Source of the DNA: Pseudalkalibacillus decolorationis
GTDB taxonomy: Bacteria > Bacillota > Bacilli > Bacillales > Fictibacillaceae
Assembly (NCBI RefSeq): GCF_024609785.1
Contig: NZ_JANHJQ010000004.1
Location: 124,001-188,000 of the forward strand
Direction of reading: 5' to 3'
DNA: 64,000 nucleotides
Shown here: in pieces, positions 52,694 through 61,007 of the stretch
Position numbering within the stretch: position 1 is the first letter of the stretch
Layout of the letters: every line of letters starts with the position of its first letter
Made by a program: the position numbers and the translations under genes
The notes under the pieces: generated by a model
The model's input: only the letters and a program-made list of their open reading frames with translations
Told to the model about the DNA's origin: nothing
The model's database searches: none

Positions 52694-53416
52694 CTACCAT
52701 TTCCAGCTTTCGTAAAACAAATATACCCCAGTAAATAATAGAATGATATATGTAAAAATCCGAAATGTTTTTTGGTTAATCCGTTTAAACAGCTTTTGAC
52801 CGACGAACATTCCGATTAATAGGATGGGCAAAGCAAGTCCACTAGATGTCCAAACGATTTTATTCGTTCCAGCGAAAATAACTTGAACAATTAAGCTCAT
52901 CGCATATATAAACAAGTAAAAGCCTAAGGTCGTCGCTCTTAATGTCTCTTTTTTCGTATCTGTTCCTGAAAAGTAGAGAAGTATTGGTGGACCGGGCATT
53001 CCTATGCTCGTCGTAAGCATCCCTGAAAGCCCTCCTATTGTAAAGTCCCTGTTGTTTGTTTTTTTGACACGAAATTTTAACATTAATAAAACCGTTAGAA
53101 CTAAAATAATCACGCTTATGCTGAGTTTTAACAAAGTCATATCCAGTAAAAGAAAAAGGGAAATTCCAACCGGTAAGCCTGCAGCACTACCAATGACAAA
53201 CCTTTTTAAGATACCAAGGTCGATATCCTTGCGAATTTTCGAGATTAGCGCAAATGAGATGACCAGAGATAAGACTAAATTAATTTGGATCGCTTCTCTA
53301 GGTTCAAAGATCAACAACAGAAAAGGAGTTGCCATAATTGAAAAACCAAACCCTGTACTCGTTTGCAAGATCGCCGCAACTAAAATAATCCCTATAAATA
53401 ATACGATCGTATCCAC
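52694..53416 (-). CDS. TauE/SafE (TSUP) family membrane protein
   Basis: A protein of about 240 residues with eight predicted membrane helices in two halves. The TSUP signature region near the N-terminus reads QTSTGFGFSIMATPFLL, and its echo in the second half is GMLTTSIGMPGPPILLYFSG. Family members carry sulfonates, sulfite or other anions, usually outward. No sulfur-metabolism gene is near. Two GTG starts compete: 53425, and 53416, which is 6 nt after AGGTG and is preferred. Confidence 0.88.
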   Translation of the reverse strand: MDTIVLFIGIILVAAILQTSTGFGFSIMATPFLLLIFEPREAIQINLVLSLVISFALISKIRKDIDLGILKRFVIGSAAGLPVGISLFLLLDMTLLKLSISVIILVLTVLLMLKFRVKKTNNRDFTIGGLSGMLTTSIGMPGPPILLYFSGTDTKKETLRATTLGFYLFIYAMSLIVQVIFAGTNKIVWTSSGLALPILLIGMFVGQKLFKRINQKTFRIFTYIILLFTGVYLFYESWKW

Positions 53417-53523
53417 CAAAAACACCTACATTGTTTTTATGTCTTAACATATTATAAGTTTAACATACAGGTGGAATCACAGAGTCAATGATGAGGTCGA
53501 CAGAAAAGTTACATTTTACACTA

Positions 53524-53616
53524 TTGGATAATAAACCTAATAATTTGGATAACAAACTTGGAGTTTTGGATAACAAACCACTAAGTTTGGATAATAACCT
53601 CCACATTTCAGATAAT
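53524..53616. repeat. Direct repeats with 21-bp period (TTTGGATAAYAAAC)
   Basis: Five imperfect units of about 21 bp, each with TTTGGATAA followed by T/C and AAAC-like sequence, run through the gap between the TSUP gene and the gas-vesicle operon. No reading frame uses them. Confidence 0.65.
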
Positions 53617-53662
53617 AAATCGTTATTTATTACTTTTCGATTTGAAATTATCTGAAATGTGG
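53601..53662. repeat. Perfect 16-bp inverted repeat
   Basis: CCACATTTCAGATAAT and ATTATCTGAAATGTGG form a perfect 16-bp stem around a 30-nt AT-rich loop. The left arm is the last unit of the 21-bp direct repeats. Confidence 0.7.
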
Positions 53663-53721
53663 TAGATGTTAAAGTGGGCATCATTACTATTTACAGTGAT
53701 TTTTACCTCTTCAATACAACA

Positions 53722-53748
53722 AATGACGGGGTTCTTACACCCGCCATT
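53722..53748. terminator. Hairpin downstream of gvpU
   Basis: AATGACGGG pairs with the CCGCCATT side with one mismatch around a short loop. The T-run lies on the plus-strand side (CGTTTTTT), so efficient termination of the minus-strand gvp operon here is uncertain. Confidence 0.45.
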
Positions 53749-53764
53749 CGTTTTTTCACCCAAT

Positions 53765-54175
53765 TTATGATTTTTTGCTAGTGCTACTACTTTTCGAATC
53801 TGATATCTTCCCTAGGAAAAAGCCATCTATCTCGCTTAACTTCCCTCTCCAAAGTATTTTCCCCTTGGAAGGTGTAGGCTTGTTATCACCACAATAGACG
53901 CGGGTATTTTTCAGGTGGATAAAGTCTGCTCCTCCATTACTGATCGAATCCACTGACTCGCTTGTTGCTGCAAGCTGACTGCTAACCTCTTGAGCAATGT
54001 CGCTTCCATCCTCAAACGTTTCACTCAACGTTTCAAAGTATTCCTTTGCTGATACCATTGTCCCTGAAACGACAGCACCACTTACATTCAAGGTAATATC
54101 TAATGCAAAATCGTGTTTATTGGATGCATTAACAAAGAATTCTAGAATACTATCTTTTGGTGCAGTTGAACTCAT
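53765..54175 (-). CDS. gvpU: Gas vesicle protein GvpU
   Basis: A 136-residue soluble protein (MSSTAPKDSILEFFVNASNK onward) with VSGAVVSGTMVSAKEYFETL in the middle and LKNTRVYCGDNKPTP. It matches GvpU, which in B. megaterium is the last gene of the cluster and affects vesicle clustering. The C-terminal tail is serine/lysine-rich. It is the terminal gene here too, behind gvpT. Confidence 0.85.
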   Translation of the reverse strand: MSSTAPKDSILEFFVNASNKHDFALDITLNVSGAVVSGTMVSAKEYFETLSETFEDGSDIAQEVSSQLAATSESVDSISNGGADFIHLKNTRVYCGDNKPTPSKGKILWRGKLSEIDGFFLGKISDSKSSSTSKKS

Positions 54176-54249
54176 CTAAATTATCTCCCTTCAATTCCTT
54201 TACAAAGTATAATTATTAAATGTTATATACGCTTGGAACCGCAGCCTCT

Positions 54250-55128
54250 CTATGTGGATGTGTCATCATCACTTGAAAGAGCTGTGTCCTCTTCGTCTTC
54301 TTTATCCTTGCTGGATTTCTTCGCTTTTGTCTTTTTCTTTGCTTTTGACTTGCTTGGTTTTTTCGCTGCTTTTTTCTTGTCTTTCTTTACGTCTTCCTCT
54401 TTTTCATTAGTATCTTCTTCTTCGCTTTCGTCTTCACTTTCTTCTTCTTCTTGTTCATCTTGTTCTTCTTGTTCTTCTTGTTCTTCTTGTTCTTCTTCAG
54501 TATCCTCAGACTTCTTCTTGCTTTTCTTCTTTTTCTTAGGTTTACTTTTCGTTTTCTCTTCTTCCTCGTCGTCTTCCTCTTCGCTTTGTTCCTCTTCTTC
54601 ATCCTCATCTTCTACATCGAGGTCGCCTTCATCATCTTCGCCTTCTTCTTGTTCTTCTTCATCCTCATCTTCATCTTCATCACTGTCCAGGCCTAACTTA
54701 CTCATTTTCTCTTCAAGTGCGTTTAGTTGGTCTTGAAGCATTTTGTTCTCTTCTTTTAGATCGTCATAGTCGTCACTTGAGTCTTCTTCTGTGGCGCTAA
54801 CCTGTGTCTCTGTCTCTTCATCAACTTCATCTGATTCGTCCTTATCTTTCTTTAAAAAGCTAGTAGTAGATGATTTTAGATTACGGACAGCTTGCATTGA
54901 TCTTTCTTTCCCGGAATCTTTAAAACTACCAAGCTTTTCTTTTGCTACTGTCCCAAGGTTAACACCTTTACTTTTCAAGGCTTCTTTGTCTACACGGGCG
55001 AGTAGCTTTTTACCATTTTCAGGGGTAGCAAGATATCCGACTGTAGCACCGAGAATACCACCTGCTACTGTCCGTTTGACCTTTCCACCTTTTATCATGT
55101 TCTTCGCATGTTTTGATTTGTTTACCAT
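54250..55128 (-). CDS. gvpT: Gas vesicle protein GvpT with a long acidic repeat tail
   Basis: A 292-residue protein. A basic and glycine-rich start (GGILGATVGYLATPENGKKLL) resembles YtxH-type small membrane proteins. A coiled coil follows (DDLKEENKMLQDQLNALEEK). From about residue 150 the chain is an extreme D/E tract with K-rich blocks, including EEQ repeated about five times from 9-bp DNA repeats at about 54440-54500. GvpT of B. megaterium has the same start. The tail is likely disordered, and its DNA is prone to slippage. ATG 55128 has GGAGG upstream; the frame extends to 55143 without a site. Confidence 0.85.
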   Translation of the reverse strand: MVNKSKHAKNMIKGGKVKRTVAGGILGATVGYLATPENGKKLLARVDKEALKSKGVNLGTVAKEKLGSFKDSGKERSMQAVRNLKSSTTSFLKKDKDESDEVDEETETQVSATEEDSSDDYDDLKEENKMLQDQLNALEEKMSKLGLDSDEDEDEDEEEQEEGEDDEGDLDVEDEDEEEEQSEEEDDEEEEKTKSKPKKKKKSKKKSEDTEEEQEEQEEQEEQDEQEEEESEDESEEEDTNEKEEDVKKDKKKAAKKPSKSKAKKKTKAKKSSKDKEDEEDTALSSDDDTST

Positions 55129-55146
55129 ACTATTCGCCTCCAATTA

Positions 55147-55476
55147 TTACTGATTTTCTGACGTATTCAAGCGGTTTGTGCTCATTTTACTTTCAAGCGA
55201 TTCGAGTCGTTCATGCAATTTCTTGTTTTCTTCCTCAAGCTCTTTCGTATTATTTTCTGAAGCCTTTGAACTTAGGTACGGATCGGTTTCCCACCAGTCC
55301 ATGCCTATTTCCTTCGCTTTATCAACAGAAGCAACAATAAGGCGAATTTTAATCGTAAGCAGTTCTACATCGGCAATTCCTACTCGAATATCACCTGCTA
55401 TGACGACTCCTTTATCCAAAATCTTTTCTAATACATCTACAATCGTACTTGATTGCATGGGATGTTCGACTGCCAT
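55147..55476 (-). CDS. gvpJ: Gas vesicle protein GvpJ
   Basis: A 109-residue GvpA-family protein. The core VLEKILDKGVVIAGDIRVGI and the following LLTIKIRLIVASVDKAKEIG match the shell-protein fold, and a C-terminal coiled coil (KELEEENKKLHERLESLESK) is added. GvpJ is a minor shell or nucleation protein. It lies between gvpK and gvpT, with GGAGGG upstream. Confidence 0.9.
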   Translation of the reverse strand: MAVEHPMQSSTIVDVLEKILDKGVVIAGDIRVGIADVELLTIKIRLIVASVDKAKEIGMDWWETDPYLSSKASENNTKELEEENKKLHERLESLESKMSTNRLNTSENQ

Positions 55477-55505
55477 TGCTATCCCTCCATTTGGTCATTC
55501 TCGGG

Positions 55506-55790
55506 TTATAATAAGCTTCCTAAAGGGCCAAGATCTATATTCAAATCTTCAGCATCAAGGCCAAAGACTTCTTTTAGTTCATCCATTTTCTCTTCTAAGT
55601 TCATTAAGGCTTCACCAAGGTCTTCAACTTGCTGATCCGTCAGAGTTCCACCTTCTACACGCCTCATCGCATGACGTTCGACAATTTGCCTTAATAGCTC
55701 GATAACCGTCATGACGAGCTGTGTTAATCCATGTTCTGCATTGTCAGGGTCCAGATTAATCCGTCCACTTGTTTGGCTGGCCGGTTGCAT
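55506..55790 (-). CDS. gvpK: Gas vesicle protein GvpK
   Basis: A 94-residue helical protein with the GvpK core RINLDPDNAEHGLTQLVMTV and RQIVERHAMRRVEGGTLTD. It is required for vesicle assembly but its role is not well defined. Its start lies 35 bases inside gvpS behind AAAGGGGGAATTAGTAC, so the two overlap in different frames. Confidence 0.92.
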   Translation of the reverse strand: MQPASQTSGRINLDPDNAEHGLTQLVMTVIELLRQIVERHAMRRVEGGTLTDQQVEDLGEALMNLEEKMDELKEVFGLDAEDLNIDLGPLGSLL

Positions 55791-56031
55791 GTACTAATTC
55801 CCCCCTTTGTTTATCAAAATGTATCGATGACGTTTTTTCCCGGTTGCCCTCATGAGATTGAACGAGGGTTTCTACAGATGCAATTAGTACACGTAAGTCT
55901 AAATACACCAAGTCCACACCGGCAATAGAAATAACTAAATCACCTTTGATTGCTACTCCTTTATCAAGGATGACATCTAATATATCGATAAGTGCAATAT
56001 CCTTATTTTCAATGGATTCTTTTAGAGACAT
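55756..56031 (-). CDS. gvpS: Gas vesicle protein GvpS
   Basis: A 91-residue GvpA-family paralogue: IDILDVILDKGVAIKGDLVI and VYLDLRVLIASVETLVQSHE. The C-terminal 30 residues are hydrophilic and overlap the gvpK start. It is thought to be a minor shell-related component. Confidence 0.9.
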   Translation of the reverse strand: MSLKESIENKDIALIDILDVILDKGVAIKGDLVISIAGVDLVYLDLRVLIASVETLVQSHEGNREKTSSIHFDKQRGELVHATGQPNKWTD

Positions 56032-56048
56032 TTCTCTGATCCCTCATT

Positions 56049-56855
56049 TCACGAAAAACTGGAGAAATGATAAGCTGGCCATGGACCTGATGCCTCGAAT
56101 CTCCAGCCTGATTCACCCAATTCCTCTTCTACTTGGTAGACCTCTTCTAAAAAGCGTTCAACCTGAGCAACCGGGATTAAGAAGACACTGTTCCAAGCCA
56201 TATTTTCCTTAAGACCTGTCACATCCTTACTCCAATTTTTTTTGATAGCGGCATGTAGCGAATATTCTTTTAGCTTTTCATGTACCCTTTCACAGACACG
56301 GTTTTTTTCATTTTCAAGTTCTGTCTCAATTAGTTGATCAATTTTTTTGTTTTCGAAAAATTGTCGTCCGCGTGGTAGCTCACTAATTTCCTTCTTTTTC
56401 GCCTCAATAGTAGGGTTGTTTTCGCTAACTTGTTTTTTTAACGTGTTGTCGTCACAATAAATTTTCAAATTCCATTCTTCATTTCCTTTCAGAAGCTTAA
56501 AGGAATCTTCAACTTTCTCTTTGCTGGACTGAATTGTACTGCGCATGCTCTCTTCATTCTTATAAATTGTACAAAATTTCAATGGAATAATCGTAAACTT
56601 CTTATAAAGAGCTGTTAGCATTTCGTGATGGTGGAAAGCTTTTTCCTGTAGCCATTCCGTATCGTTTCCTATCTTATCCTTTATTAATTCCTCTGAATAA
56701 TCGGCGGGATTAAGATCACTAACCACCGCGGTGATCTTGTTCATAGAAACGGTGTAAATGCTTCCTTTCCCGTCGAATCCTTTAACCGATGGAAGTGGTT
56801 TATCAGTTACTTCTTCTGTTGGTAGTAAGCCGTATAAATAGATTAGATTTTCCAT
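56049..56855 (-). CDS. gvpL: Gas vesicle protein GvpL (GvpF/L family)
   Basis: A 268-residue protein of the GvpF/GvpL family: an N-terminal beta-alpha domain (NLIYLYGLLPTEEV, ITAVVSDLNPADYSEELIKD), the conserved FHHHEMLTALYKKFTIIPLK, and the C-terminal SGPWPAYHFSSF. It is an accessory that binds GvpA-type monomers. It is followed by gvpS and preceded by gvpG. Confidence 0.93.
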   Translation of the reverse strand: MENLIYLYGLLPTEEVTDKPLPSVKGFDGKGSIYTVSMNKITAVVSDLNPADYSEELIKDKIGNDTEWLQEKAFHHHEMLTALYKKFTIIPLKFCTIYKNEESMRSTIQSSKEKVEDSFKLLKGNEEWNLKIYCDDNTLKKQVSENNPTIEAKKKEISELPRGRQFFENKKIDQLIETELENEKNRVCERVHEKLKEYSLHAAIKKNWSKDVTGLKENMAWNSVFLIPVAQVERFLEEVYQVEEELGESGWRFEASGPWPAYHFSSFS

Positions 56856-56864
56856 CTGATTTCC

Positions 56865-57122
56865 TCATTCCTTCCGCTTCGTCAACTCTTCCCATTGTTC
56901 CATTTCTCTTCGTTTAGCAATCTCATATCTGGTTAATAATTCGTCTTCCTTTTCTTTAAAAACGTCTTCTGGAATTTCCTCAAGCTCATACATCATTTGA
57001 AGCTGTATAAGCTTCTGTTGAATGGTTGGAAGGTCATACAGTTCCTTGTCCGCTTCTTCCTTCACCTTTTCACCGACTTTAATGACTAAATTCATCGGCG
57101 CGGTTACCAACTTATGCAGCAT
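56865..57122 (-). CDS. gvpG: Gas vesicle protein GvpG
   Basis: An 85-residue helical protein: MLHKLVTAPMNLVIKVGEKV, then KEADKELYDL and a charged coiled coil. It is typical of GvpG, which lies between gvpF and gvpL in Bacillus clusters. Its ATG overlaps the gvpF stop (TAATG). Confidence 0.9.
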   Translation of the reverse strand: MLHKLVTAPMNLVIKVGEKVKEEADKELYDLPTIQQKLIQLQMMYELEEIPEDVFKEKEDELLTRYEIAKRREMEQWEELTKRKE

Positions 57123-57889
57123 TAGCTATCCTCAACTTTTAACCTAATATTGACAAAGTTATATGCTGGCCATGGACCTGTATAATTAAAATCGACCTTA
57201 TCCTTCCATCTTTCATGCGCTTCATTCACTTTTTCATCGAACTGCTCTTCCTTACCCCGATCGATTAAAAAGGAGGCATTTAAGAGCATTTTATCTCCAA
57301 GTGGATCATTGGCTTTTGCCGCTTCAGCTGATTCCTCTAATGGTGCAAAGACTTCTGCTTCTACTTCCTTCTTAATCGTTGCGAACATTTGCTGAGCGAT
57401 ACCCCCGAGTTTGATACGATCATAATAGCCAGCCGCCTCTGATTTTCCACGGACGGACTTAGCCATGACTTCGACATCTGGATTTTCATTCACCTTAGAT
57501 TCAAGCCACTCTTTTTTACCTATTACCTTTAAGCCTAATTCGATTTTCCCTTTAATTTCAGGGAACAGCTTTTCAAACTGGGGGTATAGATTTTCAAGCA
57601 GTGCCTCAACATCTTCTCTCGATTGAAAAACGTTCCCAAAGCTTATCGGAATGACCGTATCCTTTTGAGCCATTACATCAGATACTGCATTTTGGTGCAT
57701 CATCAAATTTTCCCGGTTCGGATGATAGATTTTCTTAGGAACTTCGGCTGCAACCATTGCGGCATCCTTATAGCGGATTGTGAAGGTTTCTCTTTCCTCA
57801 CCTTCCATTTTGATTGTTCCAAATTCATCATCTTCATTCGTTTGAATTCCGCAGAAAATATAAATACCCATTTTATCCTGTTGGCTCAT
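57122..57889 (-). CDS. gvpF: Gas vesicle protein GvpF
   Basis: A 255-residue GvpF/L-family protein: GIYIFCGIQTNEDDEFGTIK, then VSDVMAQKDTVIPISFGNVF and a C-terminal YTGPWPAYNFVNIRL. It is an assembly accessory that binds the shell protein. GvpN and GvpG flank it. Confidence 0.93.
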   Translation of the reverse strand: MSQQDKMGIYIFCGIQTNEDDEFGTIKMEGEERETFTIRYKDAAMVAAEVPKKIYHPNRENLMMHQNAVSDVMAQKDTVIPISFGNVFQSREDVEALLENLYPQFEKLFPEIKGKIELGLKVIGKKEWLESKVNENPDVEVMAKSVRGKSEAAGYYDRIKLGGIAQQMFATIKKEVEAEVFAPLEESAEAAKANDPLGDKMLLNASFLIDRGKEEQFDEKVNEAHERWKDKVDFNYTGPWPAYNFVNIRLKVEDS

Positions 57890-57907
57890 AGTTCTCTCTC
57901 CTTTGAT

Positions 57908-58819
57908 CTATAAGTTGCTGCATTCATCGACGATTAACTGCTCCGCATCCGATTGTGGTTGATCGGAATCGAGACATCGACTAACTGGATGACACAATAT
58001 ATCGATACATAGACGTTGGAAATCTGAATGTCCGCCATCTATGGGAATATCCTCTTCTGACGCAAGCCGAGCTATCATCATCGAAGCTCGCAAGCTTGGT
58101 CCGTAACTGCTATTCTTCGTACATTGTTTTCGTAAGTTTGAGACAAGCGTTGTAATTGCTTTTGCCTCATGTTCCTCTACTCCTATTTTCCGGGAAACAA
58201 TTGCCGTCTCCCGATCAATATTCTTATAATCGACGAAAATGGTTATCAGCCGATCCAACAAAGCATCTTGTGTCTTGTATACCCCTGCATATTCAGCCGG
58301 ATTACTCGTGAATATAATCGAGAACTCCGGATGCACACGTAAGAAAGGCTCGGTTGACTTTGAGCCGTATAGCGGAAGTACACCCTCCTCCAATATCGAT
58401 AGAAAAATATTGTTTGTAGTTGGATGAGATCGAGTAAATTCGTCATAAATGAGCGTGTATCCGTTCTTGACCGCTTCAAGTAAACGCCCATCCTTCCAAG
58501 ATTCCGTTACGCTTTCATCTTTTTTGTACACCGAACGCACATATTGATCAACGACCTTCTTACTCGTATAACCTGTAAAATCGCCAATTAAATCCTTATT
58601 GTCTAATTCATGATTACCATGCATAAGCATGACCGGCCGCTTTCGTTTCTTTGCAAGAGCGAGTGCTAATGAAGTTTTCCCGGCACCCGTTGGACCTGTA
58701 AAATGAATCGGATAACCTGCTTTCAAATAATGTAATGAGCGAGAGAGGAGGTCTTTTGTCTCAGCATCTTGTATCATCGCTCTAGAATCTCTGTTTACCT
58801 TTTCCTTTAAAACAGTCAT
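57908..58819 (-). CDS. gvpN: Gas vesicle AAA+ ATPase GvpN
   Basis: A protein of about 303 residues of the MoxR-type AAA+ class. Walker A is FTGPTGAGKTSLALAL, Walker B is LIYDEFTRSHP, and sensor 1 is IIFTSNPAEYAG. GvpN powers elongation of the gas vesicle. ATG 58819 follows GGAGGGAG; the frame runs back to 58840 through the site itself, so the shorter form is the gene. Confidence 0.93.
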   Translation of the reverse strand: MTVLKEKVNRDSRAMIQDAETKDLLSRSLHYLKAGYPIHFTGPTGAGKTSLALALAKKRKRPVMLMHGNHELDNKDLIGDFTGYTSKKVVDQYVRSVYKKDESVTESWKDGRLLEAVKNGYTLIYDEFTRSHPTTNNIFLSILEEGVLPLYGSKSTEPFLRVHPEFSIIFTSNPAEYAGVYKTQDALLDRLITIFVDYKNIDRETAIVSRKIGVEEHEAKAITTLVSNLRKQCTKNSSYGPSLRASMMIARLASEEDIPIDGGHSDFQRLCIDILCHPVSRCLDSDQPQSDAEQLIVDECSNL

Positions 58820-58847
58820 AATTGTCTCCCTCCAGTCCACTCACTAC

Positions 58848-59114
58848 CTACTGCTCAACGCCAATTGCACTTCTAAAACGTACATCCCTTCTCGTAAATG
58901 AGGTTACCTCTTTTTCTTTATTTAAGATGACGTCGTAAGTTCCAAGCATTTCGTCCTTAGCGTATTTCTTCATATATTCCTTCTCTTCAATGACTTCGAC
59001 CCTGACTTTCCAGCCTTCGTCCTCCGCAGCCTCAACGGATGTAATCTTATGAGGCGGCGCTACATGTTCACTAAAAAAGTCATTAACATTATTCATAATT
59101 TCTTTGATTTTCAT
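58848..59114 (-). CDS. gvpR: Gas vesicle protein GvpR (GvpO-like)
   Basis: An 88-residue protein: MKIKEIMNNVNDFFSEHVAP, followed by EGWKVRVEVIEEKEY and LGTYDVILNKEKEVTSFTRRD, which is the pattern of the GvpO/GvpR group. Its role in vesicle formation is accessory. ATG 59114 has GGAGG 6 nt upstream; an upstream GTG at 59126 includes the site. Confidence 0.88.
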   Translation of the reverse strand: MKIKEIMNNVNDFFSEHVAPPHKITSVEAAEDEGWKVRVEVIEEKEYMKKYAKDEMLGTYDVILNKEKEVTSFTRRDVRFRSAIGVEQ

Positions 59115-59170
59115 AGTCGCCTCCACTTGTTCAATTAATAAGAGAGATGGGGGATAACCCCCTATCTCAA

Positions 59171-59434
59171 TTAAATGCTAAATTGCGGACTTCTTCTTTC
59201 ATTGGATTGTGCCGGAAGACCTTCTTCCTCCACGTCGTCTCTAAGCAAACCAACAGCCTCTGCATAACGTAACCATGTGTCAACACTTGCGATAACAACC
59301 CTGGCTTCAATGGTTAGAATTTCAATCCCTACAACGGAAACTCTTGCAAACGCGTCAATAACAATACCTTTATCGAGAATTCGGTCAATTACCTCGGCAA
59401 GACTTGAACTATCCGTACTTTTTTGAACAGCCAT
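59171..59434 (-). CDS. gvpB: Gas vesicle structural protein GvpB (second GvpA)
   Basis: An 87-residue shell protein nearly identical to GvpA (60486-60746) through the core [19 protein letters not shown] and [20 protein letters not shown]. It differs mainly at the C-terminus ([19 protein letters not shown]). Alternating hydrophobic strands form the water-repelling inner wall. It lies between gvpQ and gvpR, as in B. megaterium. Confidence 0.95.
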   Translation of the reverse strand: MAVQKSTDSSSLAEVIDRILDKGIVIDAFARVSVVGIEILTIEARVVIASVDTWLRYAEAVGLLRDDVEEEGLPAQSNERRSPQFSI

Positions 59435-59464
59435 TTTTACATTCTCCTTTCAATATTTGAGCTC

Positions 59465-59929
59465 TTACGATCCTAATGTTTTGATATCTTTTGACGATTT
59501 AAGATCGGTTGAACTCTTTATTTCCGTGGAACTTTTAATATTCATCGAGCTTTTGATGTTGTTCACACTTTTAATGTTGCGAACACCTTTAACCTTTTCA
59601 CTACTATCGTTGTTGGATGAGATTTTCTTCTGAAAATCTTCACCAGCTTCTTTCACTTTGCCTAGTTTATCTCGGACAGATAGTAAAACATCTTGGACCT
59701 TATCCTTGGCATCCTCTGCTGTACTATGAACTTTATCTGCATTCTTTTCCTTCGCATCAGCCAATTTTTCAGAAGCTTTGTTTGCCTTAGATTGAACTTC
59801 TTCTTCAACCTTTTCCTTTGCCTTTTCTTTAACCTTATCCTTCACTTTCTCTTTTACTGGTTCAGGGGCTTTTTTAATGACTTTTACTGCTGCTTTTGTA
59901 ACAGCCTTTTTCACAGGTTTATCGCCCAT
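59465..59929 (-). CDS. gvpQ: Gas vesicle protein GvpQ with IKSS repeats
   Basis: A 154-residue lysine-rich protein. An AK/EK-rich helical region (KEKVKDKVKEKAKEKVEEEV) resembles LEA-like repeats. The last 40 residues carry six or seven 5-6-residue repeats of the form xxIKSS (NIKSVNNIKSSMNIKSSTEI, then KSSTDLKSSKDIKT). The position between gvpP and gvpB fits GvpQ. The function is unknown. Confidence 0.82.
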   Translation of the reverse strand: MGDKPVKKAVTKAAVKVIKKAPEPVKEKVKDKVKEKAKEKVEEEVQSKANKASEKLADAKEKNADKVHSTAEDAKDKVQDVLLSVRDKLGKVKEAGEDFQKKISSNNDSSEKVKGVRNIKSVNNIKSSMNIKSSTEIKSSTDLKSSKDIKTLGS

Positions 59930-59950
59930 CGAATTCCCCCTTTAAAGGGT

Positions 59951-60415
59951 TTAACTTTTAGCATCCAGCAATTCATTTAACTTTTGTTCGATTCGCTGAA
60001 GCTGATCGTTCAAATTCTTATTTTCCTCTTTTAATTCCTTATATTGCGACGAATCTTCTGTTTCTGTATCATCCTGCGCGTTCTCTTCATCTTCTTTTCC
60101 TTTAGTTAGACCAAGTAAGTTTCCTTCGTATTTGCTCAAGTAGCCTGATGCCGTTTGGCGTAAAGCCATCATCGCTTGCTCAGTTACAATTTCCTGTGCA
60201 GTTCTTCTCAACTCATTCCCTGCCACTCTCATTACTTCTGATTGACCAAGGCGATTTACGAAGTCCTTTCCTGTTGAGGGACTGTATAGCAGCCCAATAC
60301 CCGCTCCCACCACTCCGCCAATTAGAGTACGATTCATCGAGTTCCGTTTTCCGGTAGGTTGTTGTTCTTTTTTTTCTTTATGTTGTGTTTGCTCGCTTTT
60401 CATTTTCTGCGTCAT
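59951..60415 (-). CDS. gvpP: Gas vesicle protein GvpP (YtxH-like)
   Basis: A 154-residue protein with a basic start, a glycine-rich hydrophobic segment (LIGGVVGAGIGLLYSPSTGK) like that of YtxH and GvpT, and a C-terminal coiled coil (YKELKEENKNLNDQLQRIEQ). It is the second gene of the operon, matching GvpP of B. megaterium. Its role is accessory. Confidence 0.82.
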   Translation of the reverse strand: MTQKMKSEQTQHKEKKEQQPTGKRNSMNRTLIGGVVGAGIGLLYSPSTGKDFVNRLGQSEVMRVAGNELRRTAQEIVTEQAMMALRQTASGYLSKYEGNLLGLTKGKEDEENAQDDTETEDSSQYKELKEENKNLNDQLQRIEQKLNELLDAKS

Positions 60416-60485
60416 CCCTATCCCCCTTCCTTATTTATTTTGATCCGTCTAGGTAGAGTAATCGTTTTATATGATGGAACCGTTC

Positions 60486-60746
60486 CTAAAAGCTAAACTG
60501 AGAGCTTCGTTCGCCTTGCTGTTCCATTAGTCCTTCCTCTTGTACGTCATCTCGGAGCAATCCAACCGCGTTGGCGTACCTTAACCACGTATCAACACTT
60601 GCAATAACGACTCGTGCTTCAACGGTAAGAATTTCAATTCCTACAAGGGAGACTCTAGCAAACGCATCAATAACAATCCCCTTATCTAGAATCCGATCAA
60701 TGACTTCCGCAAGACTTGAACTATCTGTGCTTTTCTGGATACTCAT
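60486..60746 (-). CDS. gvpA: Gas vesicle major structural protein GvpA
   Basis: An 86-residue shell protein: [20 protein letters not shown], then [20 protein letters not shown] and a hydrophilic C-terminus. GvpA monomers stack into the ribbed, gas-permeable wall that gives buoyancy. It is first in the 14-gene operon, with AAAGGAG 9 nt upstream. A candidate sigma-B promoter lies at 60818-60844. Confidence 0.96.
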   Translation of the reverse strand: MSIQKSTDSSSLAEVIDRILDKGIVIDAFARVSLVGIEILTVEARVVIASVDTWLRYANAVGLLRDDVQEEGLMEQQGERSSQFSF

Positions 60747-60817
60747 ATAACCTTACTCCTTTCGATTATTTACTATTGAATGGCTTTCCGATTGCTGTTT
60801 ATCGGTTTAGATGGACT

Positions 60818-60844
60818 ATACCCCCTATGTTTAAGGGTTGAAAC
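60818..60844 (-). promoter_or_regulatory. Candidate sigma-B promoter of the gvp operon
   Basis: On the minus strand GTTTCA and GGGTAT are separated by 15 bp, close to the general-stress consensus GTTTAA-N13/15-GGGTAT. It would give a leader of about 65 nt before gvpA. Confidence 0.55.
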
Positions 60845-61007
60845 ACGTCATGGATACAAATGGTTATAATCTTCCATCATTTTCACGTATTATTGTTCCT
60901 TTTTAATGGTTTGTAATAAAGCAATCCTTTCGTAGCAACAATCTTTCAAAGTTCACAAGATAATAAAACAAACATAACAATAAGATTACATTTGATAATT
61001 TCGGAAA

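Noticed and set aside
54233-54736. Serine/phenylalanine-rich plus-strand frame opposite gvpT
   Set aside because: It is the complement of the D/E/K tract of gvpT, and its composition is an artefact.
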